Shown: positions 1-6,164 of the stretch, one piece after another
Numbering within the stretch: the first letter of the stretch is position 1
Layout: every line of letters begins with the position of its first letter
Translations under genes and position numbers: made by a program
Assembly: GCA_002413095.1 (NCBI GenBank)
Contig: DHWI01000099.1
Location: 5,470 to 11,924 of the forward strand
Origin: Thermoleophilia bacterium UBA5186
GTDB taxonomy: Bacteria > Actinomycetota > Thermoleophilia > Gaiellales > Gaiellaceae
Direction: 5' to 3'
Length of the DNA stretch: 6,455 nucleotides
The notes under the pieces: generated by a model
Database searches by the model: none
Told to the model about the DNA's origin: nothing
The model's input: the letters and a program-made list of their open reading frames with translations, nothing else

Positions 1-1382
1 ACGCGCTTGGACGCGGTCGGCGCCAGGTGCATGCAGACCGTCGCGCGGGGAGAGTTCCAGCCCTCGGCGAGAAGCATCGCGTTGATCAGGACGTTGATCT
101 CGCCGCGCTCGTAGGCCGCGAGCGTCTCGGCGAGCTGCACGGGCGGCGTGCGGCCGGAGACCGCCTCGGCCCTGAGCCCCGTGGCGCGGAATTCCTTGGC
201 GAGGTTGTACGCGTGGTCGACGCCCGCCGCATAGACGATTCCCGGCGTCGTGTCGAAGCGGTCGCGGTAGAGGCTCGCCGCCGCTTGATTCAGCGCCTGA
301 TGGTCGAGGGTCTTGGCCAGGGCTTCCTGGTCGAAGTCGCCGCCGACGATCGGCACCTGGTTGATCGCCGCGACGGGCGGGACGCGCAGGCAGCGGAGGG
401 GCGCGATCAGCCCACGGCGGGCGGCGTCCGCGAGCGGAAGATCGTCGACGGAGGCTGGGAAGACGTCCGAGACCTGCTTCGCGATCAGCTCCTCGGTCGC
501 GGTCATCCCTATGTAGATCGGCTCGGGGAAGCTGCGGATCGCGGCGCTCGTCTTCTCGCCGAGGGCTGTGTGTGCCTCGTCGCAGATCACGAGCTGGTAG
601 GCCTCGCGGCTGACTTCGCCCACGTGCCGCGCGAACCACGCGTAGGTCTGGATCGTAAGCGGGTTTTCCTTGAGCGGCTCGAGGCCCTTCAGGATCGCGG
701 GGTGGAAGCGTTCGGCGTAGCCCTCGTGGGTCAGGTCGCGGTCGAATTGCGAGACGAGCAGGCGCCGGTGGGTGAGGATCAGGACGCCGAGTGTGCGGGC
801 CGCCTCGACGAAGCCGCCGGCAGCGATCGTTTTGCCTGATGCCGTGGGATGGCGGAATCGGAAGCGCCTGGCTGCGCCTGAATCCTCGCCGACGAACTCC
901 TCCGCGTCATCTTCGTCGACCTCGTCCGATCCCTCGAGCGCCGTGCTCTCTTCGTCGTCCTCGTCCGGCTCTGGGAGCTCCTCTCCGTGCGCGCCGTTCC
1001 CGTTGCCGTTCACGGCCGCCTGCTCCTCGTTGTAGGCGATCAGCTCGGTCAGCATCCCGGCGAGCGCGTCGATCTGGTGTCGGCGCAGCTCGGTGCCGGA
1101 TGCGAGCCGCGGCGGCCGCTCGCTGAGGACGCGCTCGAGGCCCAGCATGAGACCGAAGCGCGTCTTCCAGGCCGGCGACGGCGAGCGCCTGCCGGCTGCG
1201 ATCTCCGCGATGGCTTCGTCGAGGGCACGGCGCCGGGACGTTCCCGGGGCAAGCGCAAGCGCCGGGTCCTCGTCGGCCCGGAGGAAGGGCTCGCCGGCCC
1301 ATGCTTCGGCCTGAAGGGCGGCGGCGGCAAGGCCGTCCGTCTCCTCCGGCGCAGTCGTCGGATGCTTGGTGGTTTCCTGCAT
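1..1382 (-). CDS. DEAD/DEAH-box superfamily II helicase (ResIII-type), C-terminus cut by window edge
   Basis: This is an ATP-dependent nucleic-acid helicase or translocase, read leftward and open at the left edge; 460 residues are visible. A Q-motif-like segment (LRRHQIDAL, about 99-107) is followed by Walker A (PTASGKT, 179-185), DEAH (268-271, in ICDEAH) and motif III (MTAT, 293-296). The second RecA domain starts near 380 (GIVYAAGVDHA) and has motif V (LLAEGWNSPR, 437-446) and the beginning of motif VI (APTASKR, 454-460), where the window ends. This order is that of type III restriction Res-like helicases, also found in stand-alone helicases of unknown role. Residues 134-168 form an acidic insertion, 20 of 35 being D or E, just before Walker A. 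The ATG at 1382 is chosen because it is the only upstream ATG in frame; no good ribosome site precedes it, and in-frame TTG codons at 1409 and 1448 are possible alternatives. No methyltransferase or specificity subunit is visible beside it, so a restriction role cannot be claimed. The family call is firm and the biological role is not. Confidence 0.9.
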   Translation of the reverse strand, partial: MQETTKHPTTAPEETDGLAAAALQAEAWAGEPFLRADEDPALALAPGTSRRRALDEAIAEIAAGRRSPSPAWKTRFGLMLGLERVLSERPPRLASGTELRRHQIDALAGMLTELIAYNEEQAAVNGNGNGAHGEELPEPDEDDEESTALEGSDEVDEDDAEEFVGEDSGAARRFRFRHPTASGKTIAAGGFVEAARTLGVLILTHRRLLVSQFDRDLTHEGYAERFHPAILKGLEPLKENPLTIQTYAWFARHVGEVSREAYQLVICDEAHTALGEKTSAAIRSFPEPIYIGMTATEELIAKQVSDVFPASVDDLPLADAARRGLIAPLRCLRVPPVAAINQVPIVGGDFDQEALAKTLDHQALNQAAASLYRDRFDTTPGIVYAAGVDHAYNLAKEFRATGLRAEAVSGRTPPVQLAETLAAYERGEINVLINAMLLAEGWNSPRATVCMHLAPTASKR

Positions 1383-1610
1383 GTGCGCAGCACGATCCGC
1401 GTGCTGCAACTTCGCGAGGTGGCGCGCTCGCTCAACTTCCCCTAGCAAGCGTCGCTGGTCAGAGCATACCCGATTTTCGGCGCTTCGCAGCCCTTGCGCC
1501 GCGCTGTGGAGGAATCGTCACCCACACGTGCGGTTTTCGGCGATACGCTCACGCCATGGGGAGGGAGGTGGGGTTTCCCGGGTTAGACGCGTGTGCCTAT
1601 TAGAGGCGTT
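1383..1610. other. Intergenic region upstream of the helicase gene
   Basis: This 228-bp gap lies between the stop of the 199-residue gene and the helicase start, both on the minus strand. It holds a 6-bp inverted repeat (CGGCGC at 1478-1483 and GCGCCG at 1496-1501, 12-nt loop). The 9-mer TTTTCGGCG occurs at 1474-1482 and again at 1534-1542, exactly 60 bp apart. A 4-bp hairpin just past the stop at 1611 is too weak to call a terminator, and no T-run follows it. No tRNA arms or riboswitch core were recognised. The gap is long enough to make the helicase a separate transcription unit. Confidence 0.5.
1463..1468 (-). promoter_or_regulatory. Possible -10 element (TATGCT) for the helicase gene
   Basis: Read on the minus strand, TATGCT fits the TANNNT form of actinobacterial -10 hexamers. 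It would place a transcription start near 1455, about 73 nt upstream of the chosen ATG at 1382 and only about 7 nt before an in-frame TTG at 1448. No convincing -35 lies upstream, where the 1478-1501 hairpin sits instead. This is a tentative call from one hexamer. Confidence 0.25.
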
Positions 1611-2210
1611 CTAGATCGGAGTGCCCGTACCGCCCATGCCGCCGAAGATGGCGAATGGGTTCCCCGGGAAGGCCTCCCAGACGAGTTCGCCACCGGCCTC
1701 GACCTCGCCGTGGACGCGCTCGGCGAGCACCTTCGCCTCGTCGCGCGTGCTCGTCCCGGCGATGACGTAGCGGAACTGGCGCACGACGCCGTACCCCTCC
1801 GATTCGAGCTGCTCCGCCAGGTCGCGGGCGGCTTCGCGCGACTCGCACTCGACGCGCACCTCCCACGGCGCGAACCCCTCCGCGAGCAGCTTCTCTTCCA
1901 CGGATGGCCCCGGCAATTCGTCCGACCAACGACCCTCCTCCTCGAGCCAGTGCTGCACGCGGCTCGTCTGCGCCCGCAAGCCCTCCTCGGCGAGCTCGGC
2001 CTCGACCACCTCGCGCGCCTGCTCGGCCTCGCGCCGCGTTCCCGCATAGACGAACAGGTCGCTGTCGTCCTGAGACACGGCCAACCGGCGTCCTTCGAGC
2101 TCCCGCGCGAGCTCGTGCGCGCGCGAGCCCAGGTTCAGGCCGAGCCGCGACAGGATGCCTTCCGCGTCCTCCGGGAGCTCGACGTGAATGCGCCAGTCGT
2201 CCTGGGCCAC
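1611..2210 (-). CDS. Uncharacterised protein with two similar alpha/beta units
   Basis: This is a 199-residue acidic, soluble protein with no signal peptide or membrane segment, and I do not recognise a named family. Two halves share a pattern. Residues 6-87 run from WRIHV, through a helix (AHELARELEG) and a strand, to LFVYAGTRREA (52-62), then helix and strand. Residues 116-180 run from WEVRV, through a helix (ARDLAEQLESEG), to RYVIAGTSTRDEA (147-159), then helix and strand. This suggests a duplicated beta-alpha-beta-beta-alpha-beta fold, ferredoxin-like in style; that is inference from predicted pattern only. The C-terminus (181-199) is Gly-rich and ends in GGMGGTGTPI, probably flexible. 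The start is GTG at 2210, 13 bp after the fadB-like stop. No clear Shine-Dalgarno is visible, so translation is probably coupled to the upstream gene. It is the last gene of the beta-oxidation operon. Its position hints at a link to acyl-CoA metabolism but nothing in the protein confirms one. Confidence 0.85.
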   Translation of the reverse strand: MAQDDWRIHVELPEDAEGILSRLGLNLGSRAHELARELEGRRLAVSQDDSDLFVYAGTRREAEQAREVVEAELAEEGLRAQTSRVQHWLEEEGRWSDELPGPSVEEKLLAEGFAPWEVRVECESREAARDLAEQLESEGYGVVRQFRYVIAGTSTRDEAKVLAERVHGEVEAGGELVWEAFPGNPFAIFGGMGGTGTPI

Positions 2211-2223
2211 GGCGGAACGCTAG

Positions 2224-4200
2224 CTAGGCCGGCGCTCCGGCGCGGACGTCGGCGAGCGGCTGCCCGAACATCCGCTCCGAAACGCCGGTCTGGTCGAGGT
2301 ACTTCGTGATCCCGCCGAGGAAGAACGGCCAGCCGGCGCCGAGGATCAAACACGCATCGACGTCCGCGGCCTCTGCGACTACGCTCTCTTCGAGCAGCCG
2401 GTGGATCTCGTCGGCTACGGCTTCGAGCACCGCGTCGGTGATCTCCTCGACCGGCTTCGGCGCGTTTTCGAGGACGACGATCTCGTCGCGTCCGTCCGCG
2501 AACCCTGCGAGCGTCGGCGAGAGCGAGAAGCGATCGGGGAACGCGTCATGCATGGTCTCGAGCACGTGGTTCGCGACCCGAGGGCCGACCATCTGGAGCA
2601 GGACGGACGGCGCCATCGGCATCCCGAGCCGCATGATCGCCTCGTCGGTCTCCTCGACGGTGTTGCCGTGCTCGAGCGCGTCCATCAGCACGCGGGTCAT
2701 GCGCGTGAGCACCCGGTTGACGACGAAGCCGGGCGCGTCCCGAACGACGACGGCGCGCTTGCGCAGCTTCTTGGACACGTCCCAAGCGGTCGCAAGTGTG
2801 ATCTCGTCGGTCTCGGCGGCGCGCACGAGCTCGACGAGCGGCATCAGCGCGACCGGATTGAAGAAGTGCATGCCGACCACGCGCTGGGGATGCTCCAGGC
2901 CCGACGCCATCTCGGTCACCGAGAGCGACGACGTGTTCGTCGCGAGGACGCACTCGGGCGAGACGACGCGCTCGAGCTCGGCGAACACCTCTTGCTTGAC
3001 GCTGAGTTCCTCGAAGACCGCTTCGAGCACGAGATCGCAGCCGTCGAAGACGTCGTAGGACGTCGCGCCGGAGACGAGAGAGCCGAGGAATCGAGCCTTG
3101 CCTTCGTCGTAGCGACCCTTCGAGACCTGCAGCGCCAGCTCGTCGCGGATCGACTCGACCGCGCGGTCGACGGTCGCCTGCTCGAGGTCGCGAAGGACGA
3201 TCGGCACCTCGAGACGCCGCAGGAAGAGCGTGGCCAGCTGGGTCGCCATCAGACCGGCGCCGACGATTCCGACCCGCTCGATTCTGCGCGGTTTTGCGTC
3301 GGGGACACCGACGCCGCGCTTGATCCTCCGCTCGACGAGGTCGAACGCGTAGATGGACGCCTGGGCCTGTCGGCTCGGCAGCAGCTCCGCGATCGCGTCC
3401 TCCTCGGCGCGATAGCCCTCTTCGAGCGACCACGTGGCCGCGCCTTCGATCAGGTCGAGCGCGCGGTAGGGCCCCGGCGCGGCCCCGTGCACCGAGTCGT
3501 CGACGTCGCCGCGGGCGCGGCGAAGGATCGTCTCGAGCTCCGAGAAGTCGGGCTCCGGCCGCTCGAGGCCGCCTCGCTCGGCGAGGTCGCGGGCGAACGC
3601 GATCGACTCGTCGAGGAACTCGACCGGCTCGAACAGCGCATCCGCGAAGCCGAGCTCGTGCGCCTTGCGGGCATCGAGCATCCGGTTCTGCCTCAGCGGG
3701 TTCGCGACGATGAACTTCACGGCCGTCTCGGGCCCGACGAGTCGCGGGATGATCTGCGTCCCACCCCAGGCCGGAAAGATCCCGAGGAACACCTCCGGGC
3801 ATGCGAAGTGGCGGACGCCGGACGAGATCGTGCGAGCGTCGCAGTGCAGCGCGATCTCGACTCCTCCGCCGAGGCAGGCGCCGTTGACGGCCGCCACGGT
3901 GGGATACGGGAGCGCCGCGATGCGCGTGAACAACTCATGGCCCGCGCGAGAGCCTTCCCGCGCGAGCTCGGGCGAGACGTCCGGGAACTCGGTCACGTCG
4001 GCCCCAGCCGCGAAGACGAACGGCTTGCCGGTCAGGACGAGCGCCGTGAAGTCGGTGCGCTCGAGCTCGTCGAGGACGCGATCGAGCGACTCGAGCGCGC
4101 CCCGCGAGAAGAACGTCGGCTTCGTGTGGTCGGCGCCGTTGTCGATCGTGACGATCGCGACGTCGCCCGTGCGCGCGAGCTTGAACTCGGTGTCAGGCAC
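2224..4200 (-). CDS. fadB: FadB-type enoyl-CoA hydratase / 3-hydroxyacyl-CoA dehydrogenase fusion
   Basis: This cytosolic beta-oxidation enzyme hydrates 2-enoyl-CoA and then oxidises the 3-hydroxyacyl-CoA with NAD+. The crotonase domain (about 1-200) has the oxyanion-hole segment AAGAD (64-68), NGACLGGGVE with catalytic Glu115, and PEVFLGIFP with the second catalytic Glu136. The dehydrogenase NAD domain starts at 309 with the Rossmann loop GAGLMA (314-319) and the NAD-ribose Asp338. Catalytic residues fit the human HADH spacing: Ser424 in NTSS, His445 in MHFFNP, Glu457 and Asn495. A second C-terminal 3HCDH domain includes GAGWPFFLGG (621-630). At 658 residues it is somewhat shorter than FadB of E. 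coli or mycobacteria (about 715-730). The third Rossmann glycine is Ala319. The start is GTG at 4200, overlapping the thiolase stop by 8 bp; GGGA lies just upstream. The substrate chain length cannot be read from sequence. The symbol is given by function and gene order. Confidence 0.95.
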   Translation of the reverse strand: MPDTEFKLARTGDVAIVTIDNGADHTKPTFFSRGALESLDRVLDELERTDFTALVLTGKPFVFAAGADVTEFPDVSPELAREGSRAGHELFTRIAALPYPTVAAVNGACLGGGVEIALHCDARTISSGVRHFACPEVFLGIFPAWGGTQIIPRLVGPETAVKFIVANPLRQNRMLDARKAHELGFADALFEPVEFLDESIAFARDLAERGGLERPEPDFSELETILRRARGDVDDSVHGAAPGPYRALDLIEGAATWSLEEGYRAEEDAIAELLPSRQAQASIYAFDLVERRIKRGVGVPDAKPRRIERVGIVGAGLMATQLATLFLRRLEVPIVLRDLEQATVDRAVESIRDELALQVSKGRYDEGKARFLGSLVSGATSYDVFDGCDLVLEAVFEELSVKQEVFAELERVVSPECVLATNTSSLSVTEMASGLEHPQRVVGMHFFNPVALMPLVELVRAAETDEITLATAWDVSKKLRKRAVVVRDAPGFVVNRVLTRMTRVLMDALEHGNTVEETDEAIMRLGMPMAPSVLLQMVGPRVANHVLETMHDAFPDRFSLSPTLAGFADGRDEIVVLENAPKPVEEITDAVLEAVADEIHRLLEESVVAEAADVDACLILGAGWPFFLGGITKYLDQTGVSERMFGQPLADVRAGAPA

Positions 4201-5374
4201 GTTCCCAGAGCACCGCGGCGCCCATCCCCATCCCCACGCAAAGCGCGGTCAAGCCGTACTGGACGTCAGGCCGCTCCTTGAAGCCGTACGCGAGCTGGGC
4301 CATGAGTCGCACGCCGGTCGCGGCCAGCGGATGGCCGAAGGCGATCGCGCCGCCGTACGGATTGAGCCGGTCGTCGTCCGGCGAGACGCCGAGCTCGTCG
4401 CACCAGGTCAGCACCTGCACGGCGAACGGCTCGTTCAACTCCAGCAGCCCGACGTCGTCGAGCGTCAAGCCCGCCTGGTCGAGCACCTTCTGCGTCGCGG
4501 GGATCGGGCCGATGCCCATCAGCTCGGGCTCGACGCCGGCGAACGCAAACGCGACGAGGCGCATCTTCGGCTCGAGGCCGAGCTCGTCCACCGCCGTGTC
4601 GGAGGCGAGGAAGCATGCGGTCGCCCCGTCGGTGAGCCCGGCCGAGTTCCCGGCCGTAACGCGCCCGCCGGGCCGGAACGGCGTGCGCAGGTCGGCGAGG
4701 CCTTCGAGGGTCGTGTCCGGGCGGAGGAACTCATCGCGCTCGGCGACGCGCCAGCCTTCCTCGCTGAAGACGGACATCGGCACGACTGTCTCCCCCATCA
4801 CGCCGTTCTGCCACGCGTGCGCAGCGCGCTGCTGCGACTGCACCGCGAAGGCGTCGGCGCGCTCCTTCGTGATCTGCGGGAAGCGGTCGTGGAGGTTCTC
4901 CGCGGTCGCGCCCATCGTGACCGCGGAGGTGTCGACGAGCCGCTCGGCCACGAAGCGAGGGTTGAAGTCGACGTCCTCGCCCATCGGGTGGTGCCCCATG
5001 TGCTCGACGCCCCCGGCGAGGACGACGTCGGCTGCACCCAGCGCCAATTCCCCCGCACCCGCGGTGACGGCCGTGAGCGCGCCGGCGCACATGCGGTCGA
5101 CGGCAAAGCCGGGGACGCTCTGGGGAATGCCGGCAAGGAGACCGACGTCGCGTCCAAGCGTCAGACCCTGGTCGCCGACCTGTGCGGTCGCGGCCATGAT
5201 CACGTCGCCGATCCGCTCGGGCGGGATCCCTGGGTTCCGGCGCAGCAGCTCTCGAACGACCTTCACGGCCATGTCGTCGGCGCGCGTCGACCAGAACATC
5301 CCCTTGGGCCCGGCCTTGCCGAACGCGGTGCGGACACCGTCGACGTAGTAGACCTCTCGCAGCTCCCGGGGCAT
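4193..5374 (-). CDS. fadA: Acetyl-CoA acyltransferase (3-ketoacyl-CoA thiolase)
   Basis: This thiolase cleaves 3-ketoacyl-CoA with CoA, giving acetyl-CoA and a shortened acyl-CoA, the last step of beta-oxidation; related family members run the reverse condensation. The 393 residues match the usual length of about 390. All catalytic positions are present: nucleophile Cys96 in DRMCAGAL, NEPFA (313-317, usually NEAFA), His348 in GHP, and Cys379 in LCVGMGMG, where many members have CGGGG-like glycines. The ATG at 5374 puts MPRELREVYYVDGVRT at the N-terminus, the normal family start. A TTG at 5419 would add 15 residues but lies against the T-run of the terminator at 5418-5450, so it is rejected. 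The gene is first in a leftward operon with the fadB-like gene, whose GTG start overlaps this stop. This thiolase-first order is the actinobacterial fadA-fadB arrangement. A biosynthetic acetoacetyl-CoA thiolase is possible, but the partner gene favours degradation. Confidence 0.95.
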   Translation of the reverse strand: MPRELREVYYVDGVRTAFGKAGPKGMFWSTRADDMAVKVVRELLRRNPGIPPERIGDVIMAATAQVGDQGLTLGRDVGLLAGIPQSVPGFAVDRMCAGALTAVTAGAGELALGAADVVLAGGVEHMGHHPMGEDVDFNPRFVAERLVDTSAVTMGATAENLHDRFPQITKERADAFAVQSQQRAAHAWQNGVMGETVVPMSVFSEEGWRVAERDEFLRPDTTLEGLADLRTPFRPGGRVTAGNSAGLTDGATACFLASDTAVDELGLEPKMRLVAFAFAGVEPELMGIGPIPATQKVLDQAGLTLDDVGLLELNEPFAVQVLTWCDELGVSPDDDRLNPYGGAIAFGHPLAATGVRLMAQLAYGFKERPDVQYGLTALCVGMGMGAAVLWERA

Positions 5375-5381
5375 CAAAATG

Positions 5382-5408
5382 AGCTTACTCGTCACGAATC
5401 TGTGCCAA
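5382..5408 (-). promoter_or_regulatory. Possible promoter of the thiolase-fadB operon, leaderless arrangement
   Basis: On the minus strand, TTGGCA (5403-5408) could be a -35 and TAAGCT (5382-5387) a -10 of the TANNNT type. The 15-bp spacer is shorter than the usual 16-18. The -10 ends 7 nt before the ATG at 5374, which would put the transcription start at or next to the start codon. That explains the absence of a ribosome binding site. The whole element fits between the terminator T-run and the gene. Confidence 0.35.
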
Positions 5409-5417
5409 GAGCGCCTC

Positions 5418-5450
5418 AAAAAAGACTTAGTGGCTCAGAGCCACAAAGTC
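5418..5450 (-). terminator. Intrinsic terminator after the methyltransferase gene
   Basis: Read on the minus strand, GACTT, a T, then GTGGCT pairs across a CTG loop with AGCCAC, a T, then AAGTC. This gives an 11-bp stem with one T-T mismatch, directly followed by six T (A-run at 5418-5423 on the plus strand). That is the classic Rho-independent form. It would stop transcription from the methyltransferase gene 87 bp upstream and insulate the thiolase operon that starts at 5374. On the plus strand no T-run follows, so it acts in one direction. Confidence 0.75.
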
Positions 5451-5474
5451 CGGAAAGGCGCTTTGCTCCGCACT

Positions 5475-5501
5475 CGAGCTGGCGAAAACGGCTTGAGCTC
5501 G
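5475..5501. repeat. 6-bp inverted repeat CGAGCT/AGCTCG
   Basis: CGAGCT at 5475-5480 and AGCTCG at 5496-5501 are perfect inverted copies around a 15-nt loop. The hairpin lies between the two copies of the larger palindrome and has no T-run on either side. It may be a transcript stem or chance in GC-rich sequence. Confidence 0.35.
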
Positions 5502-5503
5502 CG

Positions 5504-5530
5504 TTAGTGACAAAGAGCCACTAAGTCCGG
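5504..5530. repeat. Second, degenerate copy of the terminator palindrome
   Basis: TTAGTG (5504-5509) and CACTAA (5519-5524) form an inverted repeat around 9 nt. The right part, AGAGCCACTAAGTCCGG at 5514-5530, repeats 5437-5453 with one mismatch in 17. GAGCCACTAAGTC at 5515-5527 is also the exact inverse of 5424-5436. No T-run follows on the minus strand, so this copy is not a terminator by itself. It starts 7 bp after the methyltransferase stop codon at 5537. Confidence 0.6.
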
Positions 5531-5536
5531 TCAGCG

Positions 5537-6115
5537 CTACGCCGCGAGGTCCGCGTAGCTCTCGACCGTCGCGCGCAGCTGCGCCAGGCGGCGGCGGTCG
5601 GCTGCATGCACGCGGCGATGCAGCTGGATCGCGATCGCTCCGCCCTCGGCGAGGTGGTCTTCCGCGGCGTCGAGCAGCGCGCGGTAGTGGCCGAGACCGT
5701 CCCCCGCCGCGTAGATCGCGCACCACGGCTCGTCGTCGTAGGCCGTCTGCCCGCGGAGCCGTTCCGGGAGGAACGGCAGGTTCGCAACGACGAGGTCGAG
5801 CCCCGTCGGAACGCCGTCGAGAAGGCTCGCCTCGACCGCATGAACGCGGTCCGCCACGCCGTGCCGCTCAGCGTTCTCCGCAGCGAGACGCACTGCGGTC
5901 GCGTTCACGTCGGTCGCCCAGACCTCAGCCTCCGGGGCGGCGACGGCGATCGCGACTGCGAGGGCGCCCGACCCGGTACCGACGTCCGCCACGCGCGCGG
6001 GCCGTCCGCCGATCCGCGCGACAGCTTCGCGCACGAGATTCTCGGACGCGGCTCTTGGCGTCATCACGATGCCCGGCGCGATGGCCAGGGAGAGATCGCA
6101 GAAGGTGGTGTCCAT
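5537..6115 (-). CDS. PrmC/HemK-like SAM-dependent methyltransferase, short form
   Basis: This is a 192-residue class I methyltransferase. The SAM-binding motif I is DVGTGSG (44-50) and the acidic residue after the second strand is Asp69 in ATDVN. Motif IV, which is NPPY in PrmC/HemK glutamine N5-methyltransferases, is NLPF here (112-115). The later segment GDGLGHYRAL (138-147) matches the GxDGLxxYRxL region of PrmC. The N-terminal helical domain that binds release factors in PrmC is absent; only about 40 residues precede motif I. The ATG at 6115 is chosen because AGGGA lies 4 nt upstream. A longer frame reaching 6328 would run antisense across the divergent gene starting at 6165 and shows no family similarity, so it is rejected. 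The substrate is unknown; protein glutamine methylation is one option, a small molecule or RNA is another. It seems to be a single-gene unit ending at the terminator at 5418-5450. Confidence 0.85.
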   Translation of the reverse strand: MDTTFCDLSLAIAPGIVMTPRAASENLVREAVARIGGRPARVADVGTGSGALAVAIAVAAPEAEVWATDVNATAVRLAAENAERHGVADRVHAVEASLLDGVPTGLDLVVANLPFLPERLRGQTAYDDEPWCAIYAAGDGLGHYRALLDAAEDHLAEGGAIAIQLHRRVHAADRRRLAQLRATVESYADLAA

Positions 6116-6164
6116 CAGGTCCCTGTACGCGTCAACGACGGTCGCGGATCTAGGCTTCCCGTCG
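6116..6164. promoter_or_regulatory. Divergent start region between methyltransferase and TPR-like gene
   Basis: These 49 bp separate two divergent start codons, so at least one promoter must overlap a neighbouring coding start. On the plus strand, TAGGCT (6151-6156) fits a TANNNT -10 and ends 8 nt before the ATG at 6165, consistent with a leaderless start; no good -35 is seen. On the minus strand, AGGGA (6120-6124) is a plausible ribosome site for the ATG at 6115, but no convincing -10 is visible within the gap. Confidence 0.4.

Larger units (their letters stand above)
5375..5536. other. Structured intergenic region between methyltransferase and thiolase genes
   Basis: This 162-bp spacer separates the methyltransferase stop from the thiolase start, both on the minus strand. 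It contains a terminator hairpin, a second partial copy of that palindrome, a separate 6-bp hairpin and a candidate thiolase promoter, each listed separately. An outer 7-bp pair, AGCGCCT at 5410-5416 and AGGCGCT at 5456-5462, flanks the main palindrome. No coding potential is evident. Confidence 0.7.

Noticed and set aside
27..839. Plus-strand open frame of 270 codons opposite the helicase
   Set aside because: The minus strand carries Walker A, DEAH and motif III in good order; this frame is their complement.
1..1382. Restriction-modification or phage-defence island
   Set aside because: The helicase is ResIII-like, but no modification subunit, nuclease motif or other defence gene is visible, and the neighbours are metabolic.
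1583..1610. Terminator after the 199-residue gene
   Set aside because: Only a 4-bp stem (GCCT/AGGC) with a 5-nt loop is present and no T-run follows.
2401..4281. Long plus-strand open frame of 626 codons opposite the fadB-like gene
   Set aside because: It is antisense to a gene with intact catalytic motifs. Its translation is rich in R, E, D, L and V without any recognisable domain, as expected for the complement of GC-rich codons.
3665..5524. Long plus-strand open frame of 619 codons opposite the thiolase and fadB-like genes
   Set aside because: It spans two real minus-strand genes and the structured intergenic region, and shows no family motifs. It is a GC-driven shadow frame.
5424..5527. 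MITE or integron attC site
   Set aside because: The inverted arms have no flanking target duplication, and the ends do not match the GTTRRRY/RYYYAAC core pair of attC.
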